Of a stretch of DNA of 64,000 bases, positions 44,285-51,580 are shown one piece after another. Every line of letters begins with the position of its first letter. The first letter of the stretch is position 1. Origin of the DNA: Virgisporangium ochraceum (GTDB taxonomy: Bacteria > Actinomycetota > Actinomycetes > Mycobacteriales > Micromonosporaceae); the NCBI RefSeq assembly GCF_016863655.1, contig NZ_BOPH01000026.1, forward strand, positions 1 to 64,000, written 5' to 3'. The notes under the pieces are model-generated. The model saw only the letters and a program-made list of their open reading frames with translations. It was not told the DNA's origin and made no database searches. The translations under genes and the position numbers were made by a program.

Positions 44285-44617
44285 CTAATACTGGACGGCG
44301 CTCGCCAACAGCGCCGGGTCGAGGTCGGTGGTATAGGACTCGCCGTAGTGCAACGGCGGGAAGATGCGCATCAGCGGCTGGGCCGACGAGCACGCCACCA
44401 CCTTGACCGACGGGAACTGGTAGACGATCCGGTGCACGAGGTCGAGGACGTCGCGCTGGTCGAGGTCCAGCACGATGACGTCGGGCAGTGCCTCGACGAG
44501 CCGGTCGACCACGTCCGCCTCGGTGGTCTCCACGAGCTCTATCCCGTCGCACCGCAGGATGTCCCGCAGGCCAAGCCGGTGCAGCGCGCTGAAGTCGCCC
44601 ATCAGCACACGTCTCAT
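44285..44617 (-). CDS. Receiver-like regulator heading the eCIS operon
   Basis: 110 residues; looks like a single receiver (REC) domain without output: MRRVLMGDFSALHRLGLRDIL...DVIVLDLDQRDVLDLVHRIVYQFPSVKVVACSS. The candidate phosphoacceptor Asp is in VLDLDQ; the usual acidic pocket is only partly present (GDF rather than DD), so it may not be phosphorylated. GGGAGG ribosome binding site. As first gene of the structural operon it may gate assembly or act by partnering with the LuxR-type protein encoded by the divergent operon. Function inferred. Confidence 0.7.
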   Translation of the reverse strand: MRRVLMGDFSALHRLGLRDILRCDGIELVETTEADVVDRLVEALPDVIVLDLDQRDVLDLVHRIVYQFPSVKVVACSSAQPLMRIFPPLHYGESYTTDLDPALLASAVQY

Positions 44618-44659
44618 CGCACCTCCCTCGATGCGTCGAGACTCGCTTTCACCGCGCGC

Positions 44660-44694
44660 GTGCAACAGGTGCAACGGTGCAGTCGAAGGTGCAC
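44660..44694. promoter_or_regulatory. GTGCA repeat cluster between divergent eCIS units
   Basis: Four GTGCA(AC) elements on the plus strand start at 44660, 44669, 44677 and 44689, within the 108 bp that separate the structural operon from the candidate cargo gene. The spacing is irregular (9, 8, 12). A regulator binding array is possible; no clear promoter boxes are visible. Confidence 0.4.
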
Positions 44695-44725
44695 GCCCTT
44701 TGCGTGACCGGCGTTTACGGGGACG

Positions 44726-45529
44726 ATGGACGGCATGCGGACGCGGGCGGAGGAACCGGAGCGGCTCCAGGCGGCGCAGCTCGCGGCGGCGGCGGCGATG
44801 CCGGGCGGCGTCTCGAACCAGGCGCTGGCCTCGGCCGTCGCCGCCGGGCCGGGGTCGGCGGCGCTGGTAGAGCTGGCCACGGCGGCCAACGGGTCGCAGG
44901 CCGTGGAGGGACTGCTGCATCCGGGCGTCAGCGCGCCCGGGCTCGGCACCGTCGGGAAGCACGGATCCAAGCCGTCGAGTCTGCGCAAGGGTCCGGCGAT
45001 CCATCACCTGGAGTCCGAGCACATCATCCCGTTCGCGGTGGGCAAACAGCTGTGGGACGTGCTGAGCCTGGTGGTACCGGTCCGTGGCGGCGCGGAGGAC
45101 CGCAAGCAGACCACCATCATGATCTACAAGGGTGCCGCCGAGCTGAAGACCGAGGTCGATGTCGAGCTCATCGACGAGTTCAAGGAGCAGATGGCCGACT
45201 CCGACATCGTCCGCGAGATGGCCGGCGCCAGGGTCGTCCACGACGGCGGCGGCACCGGCGACCGGAGCGACGTGACCCGGCTGCTCGCCGACGTCGTCAG
45301 CGCGCTGGAACGGGTGCGGGCGAACGCGGTGGAGCGCACGGTGCAGGCCGTCGCCGACGAGAACCGGTCCGTCGAGGAGGGTTACGAGCTGTCGAACGGT
45401 GAGCGCCGGGCGGTGCCGCCCGACCGGGAACCCGACCTGCCGGTGGAGGCGGAGATCGCGCAGGCGTCCGAGGCGCAGTTCGACGACCTCATGGAGCTTT
45501 CCGAGAAGGCCGTCCGCGCTTCGGGGTGA
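44726..45529 (+). CDS. Hypothetical protein with HHxxxEHIIP motif, candidate eCIS cargo
   Basis: 267 residues, no signal peptide or membrane helix. N-terminus is Ala-rich and helical; the centre has AIHHLESEHIIPFAVGKQLW (92-111), reminiscent of the His/Glu core in HNH- or related nuclease toxins. The C-terminal third is a charged helical region (SEAQFDDLMELSEKAV). GGGGACG lies four bases before the ATG. It is transcribed away from the sheath operon and overlaps the DUF4255 gene tail to tail by 41 bp. Being a lone plus-strand gene between two eCIS operons makes it a candidate payload, but I do not recognise a family. Confidence 0.7.
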   Translation: MDGMRTRAEEPERLQAAQLAAAAAMPGGVSNQALASAVAAGPGSAALVELATAANGSQAVEGLLHPGVSAPGLGTVGKHGSKPSSLRKGPAIHHLESEHIIPFAVGKQLWDVLSLVVPVRGGAEDRKQTTIMIYKGAAELKTEVDVELIDEFKEQMADSDIVREMAGARVVHDGGGTGDRSDVTRLLADVVSALERVRANAVERTVQAVADENRSVEEGYELSNGERRAVPPDREPDLPVEAEIAQASEAQFDDLMELSEKAVRASG

Positions 45530-46142
45530 CGGGTTCGGGTTCCTCGGCCTCTTCCACCACCACCGGCTCCGCCGGATCGACGAACCTGGTCGCCGTGACG
45601 TCGACCTCCTGGACCGGCGGACCGGCCTCGACGAACAGCGCCGCGTCGACGGTGGCCGTCACCACCAGGTCCAGCCCCGGTTTGAGCTGTCCGCCCAGCG
45701 CCGACCAGAAGTCGGAGTTCTCCGTGCCGTCACCGCTGCGCAGCTGGATCGCCGGCAGCGGGCGCACCGTCGCGAACGGACCCTTCAGGTGGTCGGCGGC
45801 GATGAACGGGTGCAGCAGCAACGCGGTCAGCACGCTGCCGAGGAGGGAGTGCTCGTCGCGCACCTCGGTGGTCCAGGCGGTCACCAGGTACCGGCAGTCG
45901 ACGCGGGGCAGCGGCTCGCGGCGCACGCGTCGGCCGTCGTCGAGCGGCACCAGCTCCTCGCCCCACTGGCGTTCGACGAGGTTCGGCCGCACGTCCCAGA
46001 GATAGAGGTTCACCGTCGGACGGGAGACGCCGGCCGCCCAGTCGCCGTCGGGCGCGTCGAAGACGACGTCGACCGAGCGCTGCGGCAGCGGGACCACCGC
46101 GCGCAGGAACGTCTCCAGCGACTCGTCGAGCAGGTGCAGCAT
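45489..46142 (-). CDS. DUF4255 (Afp16/Pvc16-like) tube/sheath terminator protein
   Basis: 217 residues: MLHLLDESLETFLRAVVPLPQRSVDVVFDAPDGDWAAGVSRPTVNLYLWDVRPNL is the DUF4255 hallmark. In eCIS this protein caps the distal end of tube and sheath and sets length with the ruler. The C-terminal 40 residues are a Glu/Val/Pro-rich tail. 25 bases downstream of the ATPase gene. Confidence 0.88.
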   Translation of the reverse strand: MLHLLDESLETFLRAVVPLPQRSVDVVFDAPDGDWAAGVSRPTVNLYLWDVRPNLVERQWGEELVPLDDGRRVRREPLPRVDCRYLVTAWTTEVRDEHSLLGSVLTALLLHPFIAADHLKGPFATVRPLPAIQLRSGDGTENSDFWSALGGQLKPGLDLVVTATVDAALFVEAGPPVQEVDVTATRFVDPAEPVVVEEAEEPEPVTPKRGRPSRKAP

Positions 46143-46167
46143 CAGTCGACCAACCCCACCGACCGCA

Positions 46168-48132
46168 TCAGTCGACCAGCTCGAAGTAGCGCTCGAACTC
46201 GGCCTCGGTGCGCAACCGGCCCATCTTCTGGAACTCCCGCTTCATGGCCAGCACAGCATGCCGCATCGTGATCGCGGTGTCGTCGTCGGCCGCCAGGAAC
46301 GCGGCGCCGAGCGCGGCGTTGCGGATGATGCCGCCGCTCACCTTGAACTGGCGGGCCAGGAACTCGATGTCGAGGTCGCCGACGGGCGCCGACGAGGGGA
46401 ACGCCCGCGACCAGATCGCCTTGCGTTCCGGCTCCTCCGGCAGCGTGAAGTCGATGGCGACCGAGATGCGGCGCAGGAACGCCTGGTCGATGTTGCGCTG
46501 CAGGTTGGTGGCGAGCACGACGAGACCGTCGTAGGTCTCCAGCCGCTGCAGCAGGTACGCGACCTCGATGTTGGCGTACCGGTCGTGCGCGTCGCTGACC
46601 TCCGACCGCTTGCCGAACAGCGCGTCGGCCTCGTCGAAGAACAGGACGAGGTCGCCGGCCGCCGCCGCGCCGAAGATCCGCTCGAGGTTCTTCTCGGTTT
46701 CGCCGATGTACTTACTGACGACCGCCGATAGGTCCACTTTGTACAGATCGAGCCCGAGCACGCCGGCGACCACCTCGGCGGCAAGCGTTTTCCCGGTCCC
46801 GGACGGACCGGCGAACAACGCGACGACGCCGGTCGACGGCAGCGGCGGGAATCCCCATCTGCCATAAACGACATCCCGCCGCCGGTGCCGCACGGCCAGT
46901 TCGCGGAGCTGGCGCACGTCGTCGGGCGGGAGCACGAGGTCGTCCCAGCCGCGCCGCGGACGGATGCGCACCGCGACACCGTCGAGGTGCCCACCAGCCA
47001 GGCGCCGCACGGCCGGGGCGATGGGGCCGCCGTCGGACGCGGCCGCGACGAGGCGCAGCTGGTCGCGACCCAGGCGGTACTGCGGATCCGGACCGCGGCC
47101 GAGCAGCCGCTGCCAGTCCGACTCGTCGGCCTCCCCGCTCGGTACGCGGATCTCGCGCCACGGCAACGCCGGCAGCGAGTCCAGCGGTTGCTCCAGCGCC
47201 GAGCACAGCACCCACCGCAGGTGCGCGGCCCGGGTGATCGCGTCACGCGCGGCCGGGTCCAGCGGGCGTTCAAGATCGAGGACCACGACAGCGCCGCCGA
47301 TCGTGGCCTCGCGCACCAGGGCGGCCCATCCCGTGGGATCGGCCGGCACCGGCGACTCGACCCGGGCGGCTCCCGGCCAGCGTTCCGCCACCGCGCGCAG
47401 CCTGCTCTGCGCGTCACCGCCGTTGATGAGAACGAGCTCCGAGGGAATGCGCTTTCCCGCGCCGGATGGGCCGACGGCGGCGCCGGCCGCGCTCACGGCC
47501 GCGCCGTCCCGATCGGCGGCGCCGGCCGGGCTCACGGCCGCGCCGGCCGGTAGCCCGGGATCGGCGGACGTGTCGCCGCGCAGGTGCCACACGACCCGCG
47601 CCGGCGGCGCGCACGTGCGCGAGGCCCACGGCCCGGTGCCGGAGATCTCGACGAGCGCGGCCCGCAGGAGGGGCGCGTCGGGTGCGACAGCCTTCTCACC
47701 GCCGTCGAGGATGCGGGCGAGGGTGCCGAGCGTGAGCTGCGGCAGGTGAACAGAGTCCTGCAGGTAGGCGACGAGCCGCTGACGGGCGGCGCTCATCTCC
47801 ACCGCGACCAGCAGCGCCAGCACCTCGGCGGCGGGTCCGTCGAGGCCGGCCGCGCGGCACAGGGTGGCGAACGCGTCGTCGCCGTCGAGGCTGGCGGAGA
47901 GCGCTTTCCTCGCCGCCTCCAGGGGTTCGGCGACCGAGGCGCGTACGGGGTCCACTGTGGAGGGATCGGGTCCGTCCAGTCCCGGCAGGGAGCGCAGGAC
48001 GCGGTCGAGGTCGTCGGCGGCCACGTAGAGACCGGCGAAGTCACGCGGCGGACGGCCCTCGGCCACCCGGCAGACCAGGGCCTCACGTTGCAACAGGAGA
48101 TCCGCCAGGACCAACCAGGGCCTTATTTCCAT
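46168..48132 (-). CDS. AAA+ ATPase of the eCIS (Afp15-like)
   Basis: 654 residues. The N-terminal ~400 residues are helical and degenerate (probably an inactive AAA half or adaptor); the C-terminal AAA+ module has Walker A GPSGTGKT at 442-449, Walker B LVLFFDEADALFG and a sensor-1 Asn (VLATNLQRNIDQAFLRR). This ATPase is universal in eCIS loci and is thought to help load or assemble the particle. ATG seven bases from the LuxR-type gene stop; a short AT-rich patch surrounds the start. Confidence 0.9.
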   Translation of the reverse strand: MEIRPWLVLADLLLQREALVCRVAEGRPPRDFAGLYVAADDLDRVLRSLPGLDGPDPSTVDPVRASVAEPLEAARKALSASLDGDDAFATLCRAAGLDGPAAEVLALLVAVEMSAARQRLVAYLQDSVHLPQLTLGTLARILDGGEKAVAPDAPLLRAALVEISGTGPWASRTCAPPARVVWHLRGDTSADPGLPAGAAVSPAGAADRDGAAVSAAGAAVGPSGAGKRIPSELVLINGGDAQSRLRAVAERWPGAARVESPVPADPTGWAALVREATIGGAVVVLDLERPLDPAARDAITRAAHLRWVLCSALEQPLDSLPALPWREIRVPSGEADESDWQRLLGRGPDPQYRLGRDQLRLVAAASDGGPIAPAVRRLAGGHLDGVAVRIRPRRGWDDLVLPPDDVRQLRELAVRHRRRDVVYGRWGFPPLPSTGVVALFAGPSGTGKTLAAEVVAGVLGLDLYKVDLSAVVSKYIGETEKNLERIFGAAAAGDLVLFFDEADALFGKRSEVSDAHDRYANIEVAYLLQRLETYDGLVVLATNLQRNIDQAFLRRISVAIDFTLPEEPERKAIWSRAFPSSAPVGDLDIEFLARQFKVSGGIIRNAALGAAFLAADDDTAITMRHAVLAMKREFQKMGRLRTEAEFERYFELVD

Positions 48133-48138
48133 ATTTAC

Positions 48139-48759
48139 CTAGATCGCACCTTCACGGGTGGCGAGCGCGACGGCCTGCGCCCGGGTGCGGGCGTTCAACT
48201 TGGTGAGCACATCGTGGACCACGTTCTTCACCGTGCGCTCGGAGAACCGCAGGTCCTCGGCGATTCCCCGGGTGTCGTGACCGTCGGCGAGCAGTCGCAG
48301 CACCGAGCGCTCGCGGTCGTTGAGCCCGCCCGGTCCCAGGTTCGACGCCTTCACCACGTGGGCGAGGAGGCGCGTGAGCAGGTCGCCCGGCAGCGCCACC
48401 GCGCCGGCCACCACCGCGCGGACGCTTGCCACGAGCTTCTCGGGGGTGAGCCCGTCATGGGGCAGCACCGCACCGACGCCGGCATCCACGATCTCGCGTA
48501 CCTGCTGCTCAGTGGGCTCGCGCACCGTCGCCACCAGCTTCGTGGGGCTCCCCGTGATGAGCCGCACCGCGCGCCGCAGCGCCGCGCCCTCGGCCTCGAA
48601 CACCAGGACATCGAGCCCCGTGAGGTTCGGCTCCGGCGCGAGCCCACCGCTCTCGCCGCGCACCACGAACCCCGACTGCTGGAGACAGGCGGCCATCCCA
48701 CGCCGCACGATCGCGTGACGATCGTCGATCCACACCGACGGAGGCTTACCCGCCCGCAC
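48139..48759 (-). CDS. LuxR family transcriptional regulator with receiver-like domain
   Basis: 206 residues from GTG with GGGAGG five bases ahead; a GTG two codons earlier is spaced too closely. The N-terminal ~120 residues are REC-like (SVWIDDRHAIVRRGMAACL...LDVLVFEAEG) but the central Asp position reads Phe-Glu, so phosphorylation is doubtful. The C-terminal LuxR HTH is intact (LNDRERSVLRLLADGHDTRGIAEDLRFSERTVKNVVHDVLTKL). First gene of the ATPase-DUF4255 operon and divergent from the peptidoglycan hydrolase operon across 236 bp; likely regulator of the cluster. Confidence 0.85.
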   Translation of the reverse strand: MRAGKPPSVWIDDRHAIVRRGMAACLQQSGFVVRGESGGLAPEPNLTGLDVLVFEAEGAALRRAVRLITGSPTKLVATVREPTEQQVREIVDAGVGAVLPHDGLTPEKLVASVRAVVAGAVALPGDLLTRLLAHVVKASNLGPGGLNDRERSVLRLLADGHDTRGIAEDLRFSERTVKNVVHDVLTKLNARTRAQAVALATREGAI

Positions 48760-48958
48760 CTTCACCTCCCGCGCAGGTGCCGGCCCGTGGTGCCCCCGTC
48801 ACACCCGCCGGCACGCCCCGACATGCCAGCCGCAATTCAACAACATCGAGGCCAGCCCATCTGGGCAACAAGTTCGGACCCAGGGTGCAACAGCCGTCGT
48901 CACGCCCCCGGTGCAGACGGAGGTTACACCGTTCCATACACGGGGAACGATCCCCTTC

Positions 48959-48988
48959 TTGGGCAACATGGCCCGACGCCCCTAACCT
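48959..48988 (+). promoter_or_regulatory. Probable leaderless promoter of the hydrolase operon
   Basis: TTGGGC (48959-48964), 18 nt and TAACCT (48983-48988) place the transcription start at or next to the ATG at 48996, and no Shine-Dalgarno precedes that ATG. The -35 is weak (TTG conserved), so an activator may be required. Confidence 0.5.
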
Positions 48989-48995
48989 TCATGCC

Positions 48996-50438
48996 ATGCC
49001 GAACTACACCGCGGCCCAGATCTACGGATTCTGCCGCATGGCTGGGTTCAGCCCCGACGAGGCGACGACCTTCACCGCGATCGCACTCGCCGAGTCGGGC
49101 GGCAACAGCCGTGCCCACAACCCGGTGGGAGAGGACTCCAAGGGACTCTTCCAGATCAACGCGCGTGCCCACCCCGGTCTCGACAGCAAGTACGACCTCT
49201 TCGACCCGCAGCAGAACGCCCGGGCCGCGTACGAGGTGTCGAACGGCGGCGCGACCGGAACACCGTGGACGGTCACCCACGGCGGCAGCGGCGCGCGGTA
49301 CCTCCGGTACAAGGACGAGGCGCAGGCGGCCGCCATGGCCTACGGCGACGGTCCCGGCCTGGGCGTCTGGACCGGTACGTCCGGCTACGGCGACCCGTTC
49401 GACCCCGGCCGCGACGACGGCACTGTCGGCGCGACCCCGATGAGCGGCACGCAGAACACCGCGCTCACGAGGTTCCTGGAAGTTGCCCAGGCACAGGTCG
49501 GTGACAGGTACGTCTTCGGCGCGGAGGTGAAGAACCTCGACGACGCCGACCCCGAGGCGTTCGACTGCTCCGAGCTCACGCAGTGGGCCGCGCATCAGGC
49601 CGGCGTCACGATCCCCGACGGCGCCGCCGGACAGTACCGGTACTTCCAGAAGATGGGACTGCTGATTCCCGTCGAGGAGGCGGCCCGCACGCCGGGCGCA
49701 CTCCTGTTCCACTTCGCCAGCGACCCGGTCGGCGGCCGCGGCGAGCCGCCGGTGGCGCATGTCGCCATCAGCACCGGCGACGGAACGACCACCATCGAGG
49801 CGAAGAACTCCCGGGCCGGTGTGGTCAACGGTGAGATCGGCAACCGGTTCAACTACGCGGCCATCATCCCCGGGATCTCCGACGGCAACCCCACGGCGCT
49901 TCCGATGGTGGCCGCCCCGCTGGAGACCGCGGTGCCGGTCGCACTCGGCGGCATGGACTCCGACCACGACGCGCTCACCGACGCGCTGGAACGGCGGATG
50001 GGACTCGACCCACTGCGCTCCGACACCGACGGCGACAACCTGGCCGACGGGCACGAGCTGGTCACCAGTCTCACCAACCCCCGACGCGGCGACACCGACG
50101 GCGACGGCCTCGCCGACGCGTTCGAGCTCGCGCGCGGCCTCGACCCGCTGTCCCCCGACACCGACAAGGACGGCCGCCTCGACGGCAGCTTCGGCAACGC
50201 CGGACCCGACTCCGACCTCGACGGGCTCGAGGACGCGCTGGAGATGAACCTGGGCCTGAACCCGCAGCTGGCCGACTCCGACAACGACGGCTACGGCGAC
50301 GCGCTCGAGCTGCACTCCGGCTCGGACGCCCTGGCCGGGAACATCAACCCGCTGAAGCTGCTCGCCGGAAAGCGGTCCACAGTGGACCCGGATCCGACCG
50401 ACGGGCTGGACGACGACCCGAGTCCGGTGTTGAACTGA
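48996..50438 (+). CDS. Lytic transglycosylase-NlpC/P60-calcium repeat protein, no signal peptide
   Basis: 480 residues. Residues 1-130 are a lysozyme-like transglycosylase domain with catalytic Glu33 in ALAESGGNS and KGLFQIN. An NlpC/P60 domain follows, with Cys191 in FDCSEL and His255 in VAHVAIS. From about 322 to 480 come five or so thrombospondin-3-type calcium repeats (DTDGDNLADGHEL, DTDGDGLADAFEL, DSDNDGYGDALEL). It combines glycan- and peptide-cleaving activities but lacks a signal peptide, so export by the contractile system, or use at lysis, is suggested. Leaderless start; a different-frame ATG five bases upstream is ignored. First gene of a three-gene operon. Confidence 0.88.
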   Translation: MPNYTAAQIYGFCRMAGFSPDEATTFTAIALAESGGNSRAHNPVGEDSKGLFQINARAHPGLDSKYDLFDPQQNARAAYEVSNGGATGTPWTVTHGGSGARYLRYKDEAQAAAMAYGDGPGLGVWTGTSGYGDPFDPGRDDGTVGATPMSGTQNTALTRFLEVAQAQVGDRYVFGAEVKNLDDADPEAFDCSELTQWAAHQAGVTIPDGAAGQYRYFQKMGLLIPVEEAARTPGALLFHFASDPVGGRGEPPVAHVAISTGDGTTTIEAKNSRAGVVNGEIGNRFNYAAIIPGISDGNPTALPMVAAPLETAVPVALGGMDSDHDALTDALERRMGLDPLRSDTDGDNLADGHELVTSLTNPRRGDTDGDGLADAFELARGLDPLSPDTDKDGRLDGSFGNAGPDSDLDGLEDALEMNLGLNPQLADSDNDGYGDALELHSGSDALAGNINPLKLLAGKRSTVDPDPTDGLDDDPSPVLN

Positions 50439-50445
50439 CCACGGC

Positions 50446-51555
50446 ATGACTGTCGAGATCACCGTTCCCCGGGCCACCGTGACCGTCTCACCCGGCGTCG
50501 AGACCCGGGTGCGTATCCAGGTATCCAACAACGGCGATGAGCGCACGCCGGTGCGTATCGGCGTCGTGCGCGGCCGCGCCGCCGCGTGGGCCCAGGCGGA
50601 GCCGGCCGTGGTCGCCGCCGCGCCGGGCGAGTCGACAAGCGTCGATCTGGTGTTCCGGCCCCCGGCGACCGTCACACCGCAGGCGACCCTGCAGCCGTTC
50701 ACGGTCCAGGCGGAGGATCTGCGCGACGGCGCGGTCGCGGCCCGGGCCACCGGGCTGCTCGCGGTCTCGGCGCCCGACACGCTCTCCGCCCGCCTCGACG
50801 TCCGGCGCACCCGGCGGCGGACCGTCACCGTGGCGGTGACGGTCGAGAACTCGGGCACGTCGTCGGTGACGCTCGGCGTCCGGCCGGGATTGGAGATGGT
50901 CGGCGAGACCCCGTCCAGAAGAAAGGCTCCGCGGCGCGCGACGGCGCGGCCGTCGCTGCTGTCGATCGCCGTGGGCGGGTCCGGGGAGACCCTCGTCACG
51001 GGACGCCCGAAGCGCGCGATGTTCGGCGCGCGGCGCCCCTACGTCCTCACCGTGCACTGCGTCGACGTCGCAGACGAGACGGCCGCCGCTGTCGACGACG
51101 GCGACCCGCCGGCGCCGCTCGCCACGGTGACCCACGCGGGCATCGCGAGGGCGCGGATGAGCCGGCCCACGGCGACCATCGTCGGGCTGCTGCTCGTCGG
51201 ATCGTTGGCCGCCGGCGGGGTGTGGGTGGCGCGGATGGGCGTGCTGCCGGAACGGTTCACGACCGCCGGTGGGCTGATCGGGAACGCTCCGAAGGATCCG
51301 GTGACGGCGCCGTACGCGCTCGTCGACGTGTTCGCGTTGTCGAGCCTCGGCCCCGCGGAGGCGACGCGCGACCGGCTGAACGCGGCCGGCATGAACGTGC
51401 GGGTGGTCGACAGCCGCAAGTCCGGGCTGATCGCCGACGGAGCGGAAGGTTTCCATGTACTGATACGGGACGGGTTCGCCTCGCCGGAGGCGGTGAAGGC
51501 ATACTGCGACCAGTACAAGGTGCTCGCCCCCAACTGCCAGGTGGTCACGTCGTGA
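50446..51555 (+). CDS. Single-pass membrane protein with Ig-like and SPOR-like domains
   Basis: 369 residues, 7 bases after the hydrolase. N-terminal beta-sandwich domains (ITVPRATVTVSPGVETRVRIQVSNNGDERTPVRIGVV; LDVRRTRRRTVTVAVTVENSGTSSVTLGV) lie in the cytoplasm, a membrane helix spans about 243-264, and the C-terminal ~75 residues look like a SPOR domain (PYALVDVFALSSLGPAEATRDRLNAAGMNVRVVD...FHVLIRDGFASPEAVKAYCDQY). SPOR domains bind denuded septal peptidoglycan, fitting the neighbouring hydrolase. Architecture parallels the membrane protein that ends the structural operon. Confidence 0.75.
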   Translation: MTVEITVPRATVTVSPGVETRVRIQVSNNGDERTPVRIGVVRGRAAAWAQAEPAVVAAAPGESTSVDLVFRPPATVTPQATLQPFTVQAEDLRDGAVAARATGLLAVSAPDTLSARLDVRRTRRRTVTVAVTVENSGTSSVTLGVRPGLEMVGETPSRRKAPRRATARPSLLSIAVGGSGETLVTGRPKRAMFGARRPYVLTVHCVDVADETAAAVDDGDPPAPLATVTHAGIARARMSRPTATIVGLLLVGSLAAGGVWVARMGVLPERFTTAGGLIGNAPKDPVTAPYALVDVFALSSLGPAEATRDRLNAAGMNVRVVDSRKSGLIADGAEGFHVLIRDGFASPEAVKAYCDQYKVLAPNCQVVTS

Positions 51556-51580
51556 GGTTCACTGTGGACGGTGCCGGCGC

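Noticed and set aside
40214..44707. Very long open reading frame on the plus strand
   Set aside because: It is antisense to clear sheath and tube genes; its composition (Arg, Val, Gly, His-rich) is that of a GC-driven shadow frame.
30755..46142. Prophage or tailed-phage remnant
   Set aside because: There is no terminase, portal, capsid, integrase or lysis cassette, while AAA+ ATPase, DUF4255 and DUF4157 genes are present, which are markers of eCIS rather than phage.
30755..46142. Type VI secretion system
   Set aside because: TssJLM membrane complex, ClpV and TssB/C pairs are absent; the sheath is single-chain tail-sheath type.
48765..48995. Coding extension of the hydrolase gene upstream to 48777
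   Set aside because: The extension is Arg/Ser/Pro-rich shadow sequence without a signal peptide, and a plausible leaderless promoter abuts the ATG at 48996.
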